Positions 20,327 to 32,744 of a DNA stretch of 64,000 nt are shown piece after piece; positions within the stretch are counted from its first letter, which is position 1, and each line of letters begins with the position of its first letter. The translations under genes were made by a program, and so were the position numbers. The stretch is from Xestospongia muta. Taxonomy: Eukaryota > Porifera > Demospongiae > Haplosclerida > Petrosiidae. The stretch is from positions 6,416,136-6,480,135 of the forward strand of contig OY848919.1 of the NCBI GenBank assembly GCA_963693285.1. Direction: 5' to 3'. The notes under the pieces are model-generated. The model had not been told where the DNA came from, searched no databases, and worked only from the letters and a program-made list of their open reading frames with translations.

Positions 20327-21881
20327 ATGTTCAGTTGCTGCAAGAGAAAGGTTCAATGTATCCCTTCAAAGTCTGTAATGTTAATTATTCTTTGGGATAT
20401 TTTAATGTACGCTCATGCGATACTACTTCGAAGTGCTATAACATCCAGTTACGTTAACAGTTCTGTTGACTATAACAGAAAATTTTATATTCTCTTTGGC
20501 ATAATATATTGGTTAACTTATCTTTCATTTCCTCTCTTTAGTCTACTCGCTGACATAAAGACAGGACGATATAAGACTATTATTATTGGCATCTATTTGC
20601 TATTTGTGGCCTGGATAATTGGAGGTTTGGTTATCATTGTCAGTGTATATTTTCCGTTCTACCTGCTTCATTTATTTTTAGTAGTTTTTTGTTACCTTTT
20701 GCTAATAATTGGGTATAGCTGTGTTCGGTCCAATATTGTCCAATTCAGTATTGATCAATCAGTAGAGGCTTCCACTGATGAACTCAGTGCTATTATATAT
20801 TGGCACTCAGTGTGCATTCCTATGGTTTATGTAATTGTTGAACTTGGACAGATTGTAATTAAAGAGTTTATTATTGTGTCCTATGGAATATCTGGCGTGG
20901 CTGTGTCTACAGTCATTATCACTAACATTTTCTTCAATCATTGGTTAGATACTACTCCTCATATTTTCAATCCAGTCAAAAAATTAATTGCTAAAGTACT
21001 CAACTATGCTAGGAAGAACAAGTACCCCCAGAATCGTAGTGCCTTGACTAACTGGGAAGAAGACAACCCTTTACAATTAGATTTAGGTAAAGCAAAATAT
21101 GGTGGGCCTTTTTCTGAGGATGAGATAGAGGATGTAAAAACAGTGCTTAAATTAATACCATTACTCATTTGCTTAATCGGTTTATGTTGTATACTAGAAA
21201 TATCATGGAATATTTTTTATTCTAAAGGTCAAAATGCTCAAATCATTTCCTCAATATTTTATAGCTATATATTAAGCTCACTCTTTTCATCATTTCTTAT
21301 TCTACTACATGTATTCGTGATATATCCGTGTTTCTTTAAATACATTCCTAGTATGCTCAAGAGAATTGGTCTGGGACTAGTTTTTGCTTTCCTTTCTTCA
21401 TTGTATTATGTTATTCTTTTCACTTGCCAAGATCATCTACACGTGAACGTTACTTCATACAAACTAATTTTTTGTCCCTCAAATTTTACTCGGAGCAACA
21501 TTTGCCTTAATTTTGCCAACATCATTAGAATTCTTCTTAGCTCAGTCACCAAATAAAATGAGAGGTTTCATACTTGGTCTATGGTATGCAGCATTGGGAA
21601 TCGGTTATGTTATTAACATCAATGGAAAGTATCCTTTTAAATGTATAGGAAATGATATATGTCAAAGTCCTTACTACTATGTGTTAATAAGTGCAGTAAT
21701 ACTTGTCATACTGATATGTTTTTTGATACTAGCTAAACGCTATAAATTGCGATTAAGAAAGAATGAAGTTTACAATCCCTTGGTAGCTGAGGAAACTGAC
21801 ACAATTTATCATGAGAGGTATATAGAACAGGAAAAAGAATACAGGAGAGACATGGGTCTATCACTTGAATACACTGATTGA
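20327..21881 (+). pseudogene. POT/PTR-like transporter, copy C, frameshifted
   Basis: Begins as a full family member (ATG 20,327) with an extra Lys codon (NPVKKLIAK) shared only with the copy at 56.0 kb. At about 21,468-21,475 a run of T is one base longer than in its relatives (AATTTTTTGTCC against AATTATTGTCC), shifting the frame so that the protein ends at 21,556 and loses about the last 120 residues, including the LEFFLAQSPNKMRGF region. The original frame is open from there to the TGA at 21,879. A B-like tract (IVIKEFI, LGKAKY) inside an otherwise A-like copy suggests conversion. Loss of TM10-12 should abolish transport, unless the base is a sequencing error. Confidence 0.75.
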
Positions 21882-22334
21882 ACATTGATTACTTAATTAT
21901 GGAATCATCACTACATTGTTTGTAACAATTATAAGAACACTATTTTGTGATAATAAATTAAACAATTAACTGATATTTTAGTATTAGACAAGATATAAAT
22001 ATATGCTTTAATCCATCTCAACAAACAGTCATTATAAGAACATTGACTTTTGAAATGTATATTTTGCGTATAAAAAGTAATTTATGTTATCTTTCGATAT
22101 AATACATCATAAAATTCTAACTTCCTGTGTCAATATAGGTCAATACTTGTGAACTGATTTGCGAAAAGGGACCACTTCTGTTAAAACATCCCAAAAAAGG
22201 CAGTGGTTTTGTACACAACCACGCATTTTTCATTGGATGTTTACTAAATTATATCTTAAAATGCATACTTAGAATGGAATTGTAAAAACAAGGATTTATA
22301 ATTAACTAATAGAAGAGAACAAAAGGTAAAGCTA

Positions 22335-22605
22335 CCATTCCAACAATCCTTACAGAGAAAATCTGTACATTCAGTACAATATGCTACTGAAATATCCTCA
22401 TTACAAGAGTCACATTAACAGGGAGAGTTAGAAGTAATTTTTCTAAGAATGTCACTTTGCTTATTGACAAGATAATGATTATAAGGGGGAGATGTGACTC
22501 TGCCATTATAGGTACTGGTGTGGTCACATCAATAAATTGTAGATGACTAATTCTATATGATCCAATAGTAGCAGTCTTCTGTCTTCCACTACTGTCAGGC
22601 ATATA
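22335..22605 (-). pseudogene. Chimeric TRIM/propeller fragment, unit 1/2 junction
   Basis: Same structure as 2,595-2,865: TRIM post-RING and B-box-like piece to 22,525, then propeller sequence (MPDSSGRQKTATIGSYRI). Nearly identical to the other two; no complete domain remains. Confidence 0.6.
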
Positions 22606-24293
22606 TACAATCTTTCCGTTACTAGAAAGGAAATAGTAGGGATAGTACTTACATCCTCCCTACATGATAGGCACAGGTGACACAAACAATTGAGGATATT
22701 TATAAATTAACTAAATCACATAAATAATATTATTGATATATTGTTACAATATGTCGTTGTGCTATTATGTAGTAATTTCCCATCTTTATTGTATTGCTTG
22801 TGTTTAATTAAGTATAATTTCTATTAACCTACCCTACATTAATTTTATTAAAATTGCACTAATTAAGTATGTCACATAAAATGAAATTAAAAGTCCCTCT
22901 TGTTTATTGTTAATGAAAGAGCTGTAACTCAATAGAATGCCATTTTATAGAGAGTTGATGATTTCTTAAATTTTGCATTATTAGACATAAAAGTCAAACT
23001 AGATAATCAGTTCATTTTTATAATTACTACTATGACACCTTATAATCTTGCTTATTAATACTTAGTGACTATTAATTGATAAACAAAGGTCACGAAATTA
23101 TATTTACTCAAAGCATATAGTGTGAACCAACCATATAACTTTAGGCAATACTGAATGGCTGCAAATAAAAAAATAGTAATAACTAAATAGCTACGTAAAT
23201 AGTTCTACAGAGATGTTAAAGAGTTTCAAGATCATATTTTATTACTTATATCTTAATTACCATGCACAGATACTTCCAAAGAATTTCATTAGTGACAATT
23301 CCTACCAAATTGCTATTCAGTTTAGTCATCTTTATTTATTCTTTTCTTCCTCTTATATTATTTGTAATCGAAGCTCTTTTAAATATCATTTCTTTTCTTT
23401 TCCTCTTCTATTTGGACTGATGTTTTTGACTGGAGTTCTTGACCAAAAATGTCAATTAACTCTTTGCATCTATCCATGTTTTAATTCATAGGTACAATTC
23501 TTACCTCTCTATTTTCTTTCTCTATGAACTAAACTTAATAGACATCTCATCAGTTCATTTAATCTCTCATTTTTGGACACTTTCATCTCTTCATTATTGT
23601 CACTGTCTTGCAATAATAATATTGTCTAGCTTTAAAATGAATACAGATTCTTACAAAAACTTATAAGTTGACAATAACAATAAAATGACGAATTTCTAGA
23701 CACATATACTCAAAGACTTCAATAAATCAGTGAAAACAATACGTGTATCCATTGCCAACTGTGTGAGGTTTCTCAAGAGACTAGGCTATATAGTACACAG
23801 TCAGTCCTGCAACATATAAGATGTGAAACTTCAGTCTTTTAAGTCATTTCCAATGACTTTATAATTTCTAGCATTGACACAATATGTTTAATTAAATAAA
23901 CCACACATTTGAACTAAACAAAATTAAAGCTTTACAAAATTACTTTAGCTATCACTTGGTAGTAGTAAATTATAACTGCTGTGTAAATATTTAGTGTATG
24001 AGTCCTTTAAGCATCAGATAACCTGAAAAAAATGAAAAAAAACTGATAATAAAAAAAATTGAAAATTTATTGATCATTCTTATAATACAAAGACAACCAA
24101 CATTATGTGATTATTATTTTAAACTACAAGTTGAGCAATATAAGTATTATTCTTGCACAGTTCTGTATTTGGTATCAGCTTACATTAGTTAGGATTCACA
24201 CATTTCTGACATGTACTGCCTATGAGGTGTAGACACAGCCATTATGGAAGTCATGATCATTTTACAAACACTTACAATTTTGAGGGTTACAAT
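22606..24293. other. Repeated intergenic block, unit 2
   Basis: Counterpart of 2,866-4,552 with no supported gene. It lacks about 20 bases around 23,980 that copies 1 and 3 have (TGATGTGAGCATTAATCAGA), a deletion shared with the 59.66 kb copy; this again groups units 2 and 4. Confidence 0.45.
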
Positions 24294-24410
24294 TTTCCAA
24301 AACCGGTAACGTAGATCTAGCTTTATCTCCAGGATGCCATTTTTGATAAGTTATTGTTCACACATGATAACCTCCAACACATTTTCTAGAGCATTATAAA
24401 CAATCACTGT
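24294..24410 (-). pseudogene. TSP1-like exon remnant, unit 2
   Basis: As at 4,553, but the Arg codon after GGYHV is TGA here (CGA in the others), and the first Cys block is changed, so it cannot encode the repeat. Confidence 0.28.
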
Positions 24411-24444
24411 GACAAAATATTTAATATCAAATGGAGAAAATACC

Positions 24445-24818
24445 TCACTCAATACTAATTAGTGAACAGTATGTCACTTTGGCTATCAAATCCGTCCTGT
24501 CATCAACTGGGACCTGCATCGCCAAGACATCTCTGACCCATCCTGCTACAAACATTTGATAGCATTCCAAACTATTGTAGTTTAAAAGATCATCTCCCGT
24601 GCATGGGGTCAGAGAAAATGTCAGATAAATACCAATGTGGATGTAGGTTCGTGTACTTGGCCATTTGTCAAAATCATCCATCCAAAGCCTATTTTGATAT
24701 TTTATACGGTTCTTGACCTCCAATCATTTAAATCTTTTCTTCATACCTCTGCTTCGAAGGTGAATATCACTGCAATTTATTTGTAGCCAGGAAAATGAGC
24801 ACTTTCACCAGACGCCAT
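24445..24818 (-). pseudogene. SAP/SWIM-type gene remnant, unit 2
   Basis: ATG at 24,818 followed by MASGESAHFPGYK and then TAA (AAA-GAA is AAA-TAA here), so the first frame stops after 13 codons. The downstream frame still encodes WMDDFDKWPS and ECYQMFVAGWVRD, with an in-frame TGA between the SAP-like block and VKNRIKYQ. Confidence 0.42.
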
Positions 24819-25062
24819 GTTTCCACTCTGTACTCCAACGTGGCCACCGCCCAAAATGGCCACGCCTACTGCAAAGTGTCTATAGTCTGAGAATACTGTC
24901 TGATACACGAGAAGCTATATACTGCAACTGCTCGTTACGTGGTCGTATTGCTCTTTGTGTTAACATTGGCAGTTTATTTGCCTAGATGTTCACTAATATC
25001 TGTTTATAGATCAGAGATACTGATACATATATACTGATATATATGTATGTATATACATATAT

Positions 25063-25113
<51 letters not shown>
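25063..25113. repeat. (CA)n microsatellite
   Basis: CA run at the place where units 1 and 3 have TA. Unit 4 also has CA (60,740-60,780). Confidence 0.9.
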
Positions 25114-25121
<8 letters not shown>

Positions 25122-25671
25122 ATATACATATATATACATATATACATTTGCATATAATTATATGGTAACACCTAAATATTGGCTGAAAATTTAATCTTAA
25201 AAAGACTGTTATGATGTAACATGATAAACTAAATGAGAGCATAGTTAAAATTTGCAAACATGTTGGACAAAACTAACAATCAATTATCACTCAATATTAT
25301 CACATTTAAAAGCAATGGATAATAATGATTAGAATTAGAATTGTATTATTTACAATTATTTTAACAGCAAAAATGTAGTCAACTATACATTTATATATAT
25401 TCTACACATAACCTGAGACAATATATGAAAGTTAGTTTGTATTGTATTTCAGTAATATAACTAAAGGACTACAGATTACATCAAGAAGTGAATGCTCTTA
25501 TCATTTACTGTAAAATTACTTTTTATAAGAGAATGTTAATACACTGCATGTATGCAATTTTTGTAGTACTTTAGTCATGTGATAGATATTTACAGTTGAT
25601 TGTACTTTCTGTTCTTCATTATCATGTTTACTACACAAGTTCATGTCACCACAATAGCATACTTTCACAAA

Positions 25672-25677
25672 CATGCA
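25672..25677. other. Probable MITE excision footprint
   Basis: At the exact position where units 1, 3 and 4 carry a MITE, this copy reads CA-TG-CA, while the copies A, C and F have a single CA. A doubled target dinucleotide around two terminal bases is what imperfect excision of a Tc1/mariner-type element leaves. An independent four-base insertion is the alternative. Confidence 0.45.
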
Positions 25678-25875
25678 CATTTATCATATAATATATCAAA
25701 ATAAACTGTATACACAAGAGACATACATCAATCATTGTACAGTGTATCTATGTTATGACAGTTATTACAGAAACTGTGCTAATAACACTGAACGCTATCA
25801 ATTGTAAACAAAAGTAGAAGCAACAAGCAGTGCTGACAGTCAGTACCGATATTGAGAAGACATTTGAACAGAAAT

Positions 25876-27426
25876 ATGTTCCGTTGCTGCAAGAGAAAGG
25901 TTCAATGTATCCCTTCAAAGTCTGTAATGTTAATTATTCTTTGGGATATTTTGATGTATGCTCATGTGCTACTACTTCGAAGTGCTATAACATCCAATTA
26001 CGTTAACAGTTCTGTTGACTATAACAGAAAATTTTATATTCTCTTTGGCATAATATATTGGTTAACTTATCTTTCATTCCCTCTCTTTGGTCTACTCGCT
26101 GACATAAAGACAGGACGATATAAGACTATTATTATTGGCACTTATTTACTATTTATGGCCTGGATAATTGGAGGTTTGGTTATCATTGTTAGTGTATATT
26201 TTCCGTTCTACCTGCTTCATTTATTTTTAGTATTTTTTTGTTACCTTTTGTTAATAATTGGGTATTGCAGTGTTCGGTCCAATATTGTCCAATTCAGTAT
26301 TGATCAATCAGTAGAGGCTTCCACTGATAAACTCAGTGCCATTATATATTGGCACTCAGTGTGTATTCCTATGGTTTATGTAATTGTTGAACTTGGACAG
26401 ATTGTGATTGAAGAGTTTATTATTGTGTCTTATGGAATATCTGGTGCGGCTGTGTCTACAGTCATTATCACTAACTTTCTCTTCAATCATTGGTTAGATA
26501 CTACTCCTCATATTTTCAATCCAGTCAAGCTAATTGTTAAAGTACTCAACTATGCTAGGAAGAACAAGTACCCCCAGAATCGTAGTGCCTTGACTAACTG
26601 GGAAGAAGACAACCCTTCACAATTAGACTTAGGTAAAGAAAAATATGGTGGGCCTTTCTCTGAGGATGAGATAGAGGATGTAAAAACAGTGCTTAAATTA
26701 ATACCATTACTCATTTGCTTAATCGGTTTATGTTGCATAGTTGAAATATCATGGAATAATTTTTATTCTAAAGGTCAAAATGCTCAAATCATTTCTTCAA
26801 TATTTTATAGCAATATATTAAGCTCACTCTTTTCATCAATTCTTATTCTACTACATGTATTTGTGATATATCCATGTTTCTTTAAATACAATCCTAGTAT
26901 GCTCAAAAGAATTGGTCTGGGACTAGTTTTTGCTTTTCTTTATGCACTGTATTATGTTATTCTTTTCACTTGCCAAGATCATCTACATATGAACGTTACT
27001 TCATACAAACTTACTATTGGCCCTCAAATTTTACTTGGAGCAGCATTTGCCTTAATTTTGCCAACATCATTAGAATTCTTCTTAGCTCAGTCACCAAATA
27101 AAATGAGAGGGTTCATACTTGGTCTATGGTATGCAGCATTGGGAATTGGTTATGTCATTAATGTCAATGGAAAGTATCCTTTTAAATGTATAGGAAATGA
27201 TATATGTCAAAGTCCTTACTACTATGTGTTAATAAGTGCAGTAATACTTCTCATACTGATATGTTTTTCGGTACTAGCTAAACGCTATAAATTGCGATTA
27301 AGAAAGAATGAAGTTTACAATCCTTTGGTAGCTGAGGAAACTGACACACTTTATCATGAGAGGTACATGGAACAGGAAAGAGAATACAGGAGAGACATGG
27401 GTCTATCACTTGAGGACTCTGATTGA
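25876..27426 (+). CDS. POT/PTR-like MFS transporter, copy D, intact
   Basis: Single exon, 516 aa from ATG 25,876. It has the family landmarks (LADIKTGRYKTI, SNIVQFSIDQ, KYGGPF, LEFFLAQSPNKMRGF). It forms a subtype with the copy at 61.8 kb: MYAHVLLLRS, CIVEISWNNFY, FLYALYYV, KLTIGPQILL and INVNGKY. Private differences include FRCCKRK at the N-terminus, FGLLADI in the TM2 loop, STDKLSA after the DQ motif, and KYNPSML. Subtype-specific residues lie in membrane segments and may tune substrate choice. Ends LSLEDSD. Confidence 0.8.
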   Translation: MFRCCKRKVQCIPSKSVMLIILWDILMYAHVLLLRSAITSNYVNSSVDYNRKFYILFGIIYWLTYLSFPLFGLLADIKTGRYKTIIIGTYLLFMAWIIGGLVIIVSVYFPFYLLHLFLVFFCYLLLIIGYCSVRSNIVQFSIDQSVEASTDKLSAIIYWHSVCIPMVYVIVELGQIVIEEFIIVSYGISGAAVSTVIITNFLFNHWLDTTPHIFNPVKLIVKVLNYARKNKYPQNRSALTNWEEDNPSQLDLGKEKYGGPFSEDEIEDVKTVLKLIPLLICLIGLCCIVEISWNNFYSKGQNAQIISSIFYSNILSSLFSSILILLHVFVIYPCFFKYNPSMLKRIGLGLVFAFLYALYYVILFTCQDHLHMNVTSYKLTIGPQILLGAAFALILPTSLEFFLAQSPNKMRGFILGLWYAALGIGYVINVNGKYPFKCIGNDICQSPYYYVLISAVILLILICFSVLAKRYKLRLRKNEVYNPLVAEETDTLYHERYMEQEREYRRDMGLSLEDSD

Positions 27427-28480
27427 ACTTTGATTACTTAATTATTGAATCATCACTACATTGTTTGTAACAATTATAAAAAACTATTTTGTGATAAAAA
27501 GTTAAACAATCAACTGATATTTTTGTATTAGACAATATTTGAATATATCCTTTAATCCAACTCAACAAACAGTCATTTTAAGAACATTGACTTGTCAATG
27601 TATTACTTGTATTTTGAAGTGTATATTTGTGTATAAAAAATAATTAATGTTATTGTTTGATATATATATATAATATAATACATCATAAATTATAGCTTCC
27701 TGTGTCAATATAGGTTAATATATGTGAATTGGTTTGTGAAAGGGGAACCACTTCTGTCAAAACATCTCAAAAAAAGGCAGTTGTTGTGTACACAACCATG
27801 TATTTTTCATTTGATGTTTACTAAATTATATCTTAGAATGTATACATAGAGTGTAATTGTAAAAACAAGGGTTTATAATTAAATAACAGAAGAGAGCGCT
27901 ACTAAAGCTACTAAAGTATGTATTGAATTTTTTGAACATAAAACAAGCCAAAAAGACAGACAAGTCTTCATCTACCTTAGGACAAAAAATTGCATAGGAT
28001 AAAATACTTCGTGACGTAACAAATCATTCAATATCTTCAATACAAGCAAGAACAAAAATGCAGATAAATGTGAAAGGAGATTTCAGACTTTATATTTGTC
28101 TGGACAACTAATACTAAAAATCAATAAATAAAACTAAGCTACATATACAATACAACACCAACTTTTAAGATTTGAATATTAGCAGTTTGGATTGTATTTC
28201 TCTCTAGTTGTTTCATGAACCGATTTGCATGTATTCAAACAAAATGTAAATTCTAAAATCAGACACTAATTCTAACCATTACTTACATAAATAGTCAAAC
28301 ACATGGATATGAATATACATATCTTACTTTGATGTGGTAATATCTGACACACCTCCTGAAAATCTCTATTCAGCATTTATTGAATTACTAGACGTTTGGT
28401 CGACATTTATCCTTCTGTTGAAAGAAAAGACTGGATGCTAGTCTCGTTTTTGAAGCTATTTACTACAGTACTCTAGAAAA
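27427..28480. other. Spacer between transporter D and the thiaminase-like gene
   Basis: Counterpart of 8,164-9,236 with a shorter AT run at about 27,660. No gene is seen. The tail is conserved up to the lost start codon of the next gene. Confidence 0.4.
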
Positions 28481-29696
28481 ATAGCATTGGACGTAACAAA
28501 AACTCATTTAAAAGTAGGCATCTATCCATGTATTCCAGACCTTGCTAATGATAAACTGCAGGGACTGAAGGATTATATCAAGACAGAATTTGAGGGTGAA
28601 CATCCTGACGTAACAGTCACAGTACACGCAGACTGGGATCCTTATAAAATTGATGAAGTAGGTCATAACTTGTCCGCCAAAGCAGAATCCTTTGACATTT
28701 TCGAAATTGATACAGTTCTACTTGGAGAAGTAGTCGATTTGGGGGTACTTCAAGAGCTGGATCCTGACAAATACAAGCTTCATGAGAAATTTCTAGATGT
28801 TGGGTTAAGTGCAGTTTGTTACAAGGACAACTGTTATGCTGTTCTTACGTTGCATTATGCAAATTTTCTCATTGAGCTGATAGCTGGAGATGTTGATTAC
28901 ACATAAAGAAATCCTTCACCCTCTGGACCAATCTGCTAATCATAGTTTGAGAGATTTCAAAGCTATTGTACAATGCCATCATGTCAAACTTATCAGTGAT
29001 TTTCGTGGTAAATGGACGTTACCTTACTTTTATTTGAATGTTTACATAGACAAACATGGTAAAGATAGGGTTCAAGAGGGAGTTAATGCACCAATTGATG
29101 AATCAGATATTTTGGATGCCATGAAAGGGTTCATTGAACTTGGCGAGCACACAGATGGTAGTAACAAAAGCGCAGAAGGTTGTTATGGCAGTGATTCTAT
29201 GCGAGTTTCAGATATAACAAAGTCTGATCATGTAATGTTATATGATTATTCCGAATGGTTAAGTCAAGTGATGTTGGAAAAAATGTGTCTTAGCAAAAAC
29301 ATTCATGCTTGTTGTATAATCACACCAACTTTAGGGATTGAAAATAATCTCTTGACATTTACTGATGATTTAATTGTCAAGAAGAACCATTACTCTGATG
29401 TCAACAAAGCTGATGCTATTGATAAATTCATTGAATTTTACACAAGCTTGAAGTTTCAAAACCAATACGCAGAAGGTAAAGATTTAAAAGAACATCATCC
29501 TCCACGATATCTTCTCTTTTCAAGAAAAGATTTTTATACAAAAGGATTTGGAGCACATGAAAAGAATTACCAAATGTTACAACAGGCAATGAATAATACC
29601 ATTGGTGTTCCAAACCATGGTCTTGCTCTGAAGAAAGATGAAATGATTCGCATTCTAGTTGAAAAACTCAGTCTTCCTCCTAAAAGATGTATTTAA
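28481..29696 (+). pseudogene. Thiaminase I-like gene, unit 2, start lost and frameshifted
   Basis: Homologous over its full length to the copies at 9,237 and 44,998 but with a different set of lesions. The start is ATA (28,481-28,483) where the others have ATG, and no in-frame ATG follows in the first 140 codons. One base is inserted near 28,892 (GATTACACA against GATACGCA), so the frame stops at 28,906 and resumes from 28,890 to the TAA at 29,694. The position aligned with the catalytic Cys encodes Tyr (LTLHYANF). The three codons that are TAG in the other copies are AAG, TGG and TTG here. The Glu region is kept (YDYSEW), as is PRYLLFSRKDFY. Without a start and Cys it should not be an active thiaminase. 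Confidence 0.7.
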
Positions 29697-29812
29697 ATGT
29701 TAGAAGTCTGTAGTGTGGATATAAACTTAAAACTGGAATCTGCATAGTAAAACAGCTGTTTCTTTATTAACTGAATGTTTACTTTATTATCAATAACACT
29801 TAATATAACTAT

Positions 29813-30287
29813 GGACTGTAAAAATTGATCAATTGATTTAACCAATATATTATACAAGTTACATGTAAGAAACACATATATCTTGATCAAAAATTTAAGC
29901 ATGTTACTGTTATATTAATAGCTTGCTGTTGCTATCCAAGGTTCGAATTACACACTGCCACGAGTGTAACAGGCCATGAATATCACAAATTACAAACAGT
30001 ATATAACACCTCAATAACACTGTTGTGATAGAGTATGGACTGTAAAATATTGATTAGTTGAATTAAGCAATATATTATACAAGTTACATGTTAAAAACAC
30101 ATACTTGTGATCAAAAAGAAAGCATGATACTGTTAGATTCTTAATATATTACTGCTTAACTTATAAAGAAACATCAACAGTCAATTTTTATGATACATAA
30201 GTAATTATTAAGTGTTATCTTAACTTTTTGCACATTCAGCCTGTGTAACTGTATATTAGTTATATTAACTAATTAATTTTACAATGA
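29813..30287. repeat. Decayed MITE-related elements, unit 2
   Basis: Left arms at 29,814 (GACTGTAAAAATTGATCAATTG) are shortened here to a fragment; a second element, 30,040-30,287, keeps both arms: ACTGTAAAATATTGATTAG at left and TTAATTTTACAATG at right, with TTATACAAGTTACATGT against CACATTCAGCCTGTGTAAC inside. In units 1/3 the right arm is deleted. Confidence 0.5.
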
Positions 30288-32744
30288 TATTTATGTAGGC
30301 AATATCTACAACACATAAATAAATAAAAAATTAAAAATTTATATTAAAAATAAAATTTAACATTTTGTTAACAGGTGACATAATTCAATGTGTATACAGC
30401 TAATTAATATATATTGGTTAAACCAACTACTCAGTGATATATATATATATATGGTGTTAGTAATGTTTCTTTATTTAAATAAATATGAGTACAATCATTA
30501 ACACATTGTTACTGTGCATAGTAAGCAAAATAATAAATGAATAATAAAATATTTTCATTAACTCTTATTAATAAGAGATTTTTAAAAAAGAGTCACTCAT
30601 TTACATTTTATGAAAGCCTCTATTCTTGCTATTATGATCCATTTTATCGAATTTGTTATTGTTTTTCTTCATATCAGTTATTACAAAATGATTTTTAACT
30701 TGTTACCTATTTATTTAAATAAAGAATACATTTTGTGATGTTTATTATATTTAATTAATAATAAGATAATTTTACTGCTACAGTATATAAACATATAATG
30801 ATATACTACCATAAGTACAATAGGCTATGAATATCATATGAAGTATGTACAAATCAGCAATAATGTAACATGATCTGAGTATATAGCTCACACATAAATA
30901 ATTGTCTTTCATACCTTTATTATAGTGGAGCATTAATGTAGTCAAATTTGATTTATGTCATTGTGTACCTTAGGTCTTACAATGTAGGGACTCAGTTTCG
31001 CAAAGACAGCCCCTCCACCCTGCAACAAGGGGAGGGCCTGGTCAACTGTAGGTATAGCTCCCTTTCAAAGAACTACAGGAAATCCAATAGTCGATAAGTT
31101 GTATTTAGAAGGAGGAGGGCAATCACTCAATTAAAAATGCTGACATAACAAAAGCACAAACCCAGATACGTGTACTAGTTATCTCAACCTAATCAGTTGG
31201 TAGTTTTGCCCGTATCCTTACCTTTAATTTTATCAAAATTACAAGGACTTGCCATAGCCTGTCAAAGAGTCACAAACACATCACTCCATGAGATTAAAGC
31301 CATTATTGCTTCACCTTAATTGTAACTCCTAATCTAATAGCAACAGCTTGAATTGCAGCTTATATAGTACCTTCTTGATTAAATTTTCTTTTGTGTAATT
31401 CGTCCATTTGCATGTCTAAAAACTAGCTAAAGATGCTTTCAAATCAATAGTACACTGTCATTATTGTCTTCTCTCACAGCATCATGTAGCATTTCCATAT
31501 AGCAACCCAAGGGTATATACAATTCATAAACTTAATTCTCATGAGTAATTTTTAATAAAAAAAAATGATATGGAGACACTATTTGTTCTTAAGAGTTAAT
31601 ATTATGTAGTTATAATACTGCAGGAGAGTTGACTGGTTTAAACTGCTTTATGTGTTATTGTTTTAATAATTTTGTCTTTAAAATAATGCTGTTTCATATT
31701 CCTTGACATAAACTGTTTATGTAGAAATATTCTATAGTTTATAAAAATTAGAAGAAATTAATTGCAAAGTTACTTTCATATCTTTGATCAATTACATTAA
31801 CATGTTATAGCATCAACAACACAATCTTTAATAATAGAAGACACTGGTGTTAATATTCTAGTGATAGAGATAATATCACATTATATGCTGTGGAGGAATA
31901 TAAATAAATATCGATTTAATTGAAACAACAATAGCCAACAAGATGATGGTCACACTGAAGTTATCATCTCCAAAGAAGTTATTGATAGTGTTTTTTTTTT
32001 ATTTGTAACATCACAAAAAGTAATAAATAGGGTTGAAATATTGTACACACCTCTTGATTATCTTTGTGTTTCTGAATTGGTGACATAAAATATAACAACA
32101 TTTTGGAGACTGTAACCAACAAATTGCATGCTTGAAGTAATGTTGTTGCTTTTAAATCTACTACACTCAAGGCATTTTTCTCAGGTGACATTATTCCCAC
32201 AATGCTATATAAAACATCCAGAATTAATATACATTATAATTGTTGTCATATTTAACTTCAAACAAGTTTATAGCGACTCATCTAATATCAGTTATTTTCT
32301 AATTGTTCCAGACACTTCTCTGCAAATTAAGTACTTCAACCGAGGTTATAACCACTAATCTAATATCTCTTGTGTAAACAACTTTTGGTAGACATAACTG
32401 ACCCAGCTATAAGATATTCTGCTAAGTACTGCACACTGTCTAAGCAATTAAGCTTAAGTACTTTTTTTAATGATAAACATGTGGGTGGCTGAACTGTTTT
32501 AAGTGTCACAGTATATGCTTAATATTTATAGTTATTTTAAAGTATGACATGAAAGACTAACTCTTTAGAACTTAATTTCAATACAAGTTTCATTATAGTA
32601 TCTATAATATTGAAATGATAATAATTAAAATATGAACAGCCAAATTCACACATTTGTGATAATTTTAAAATATAATCATTTAAATTTTGTTTAATATGGT
32701 TATTATGTATTAACAATGTGTTACATTATTTGTCATTCATTTAG
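30288..32744. other. Intergenic region upstream of SRCR exons, unit 2
   Basis: Counterpart of 11,150-13,563 with point differences and small indels. It contains about 90 A/T-rich bases near 30,295-30,360 that units 1/3 lack. No gene is supported. Confidence 0.4.
31005..31043. repeat. GC-rich fold-back sequence, unit 2
   Basis: Same imperfect stem as 11,821-11,860 (GACAGCCCCTCC with GGAGGGCCTGGTC); changes are confined mostly to the loop. Confidence 0.45.

Larger units (their letters stand above)
19486..22525. repeat. Transporter block interrupting the beta-propeller sequence, unit 1/2 junction
   Basis: Between 19,485 and 22,526 a block holding a TA microsatellite, a left transporter copy and a piece of the TRIM-type gene replaces about 116 bases that are present at the unoccupied locus (38,455-38,570). 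The same block and borders occur at 55,247-58,209, and the right border also at 2,785. No inverted repeats or clear target duplication flank it, so recombination during array growth fits better than transposition. Confidence 0.65.

Noticed and set aside
19486..22525. Transporter block as a transposon
   Set aside because: No terminal repeats or target duplication at its borders and no transposase; part of it is a TRIM exon copy.
26550..26738. - strand frame inside transporter D (also 62,455-62,643)
   Set aside because: Shadow of the conserved central-loop coding sequence on the opposite strand.
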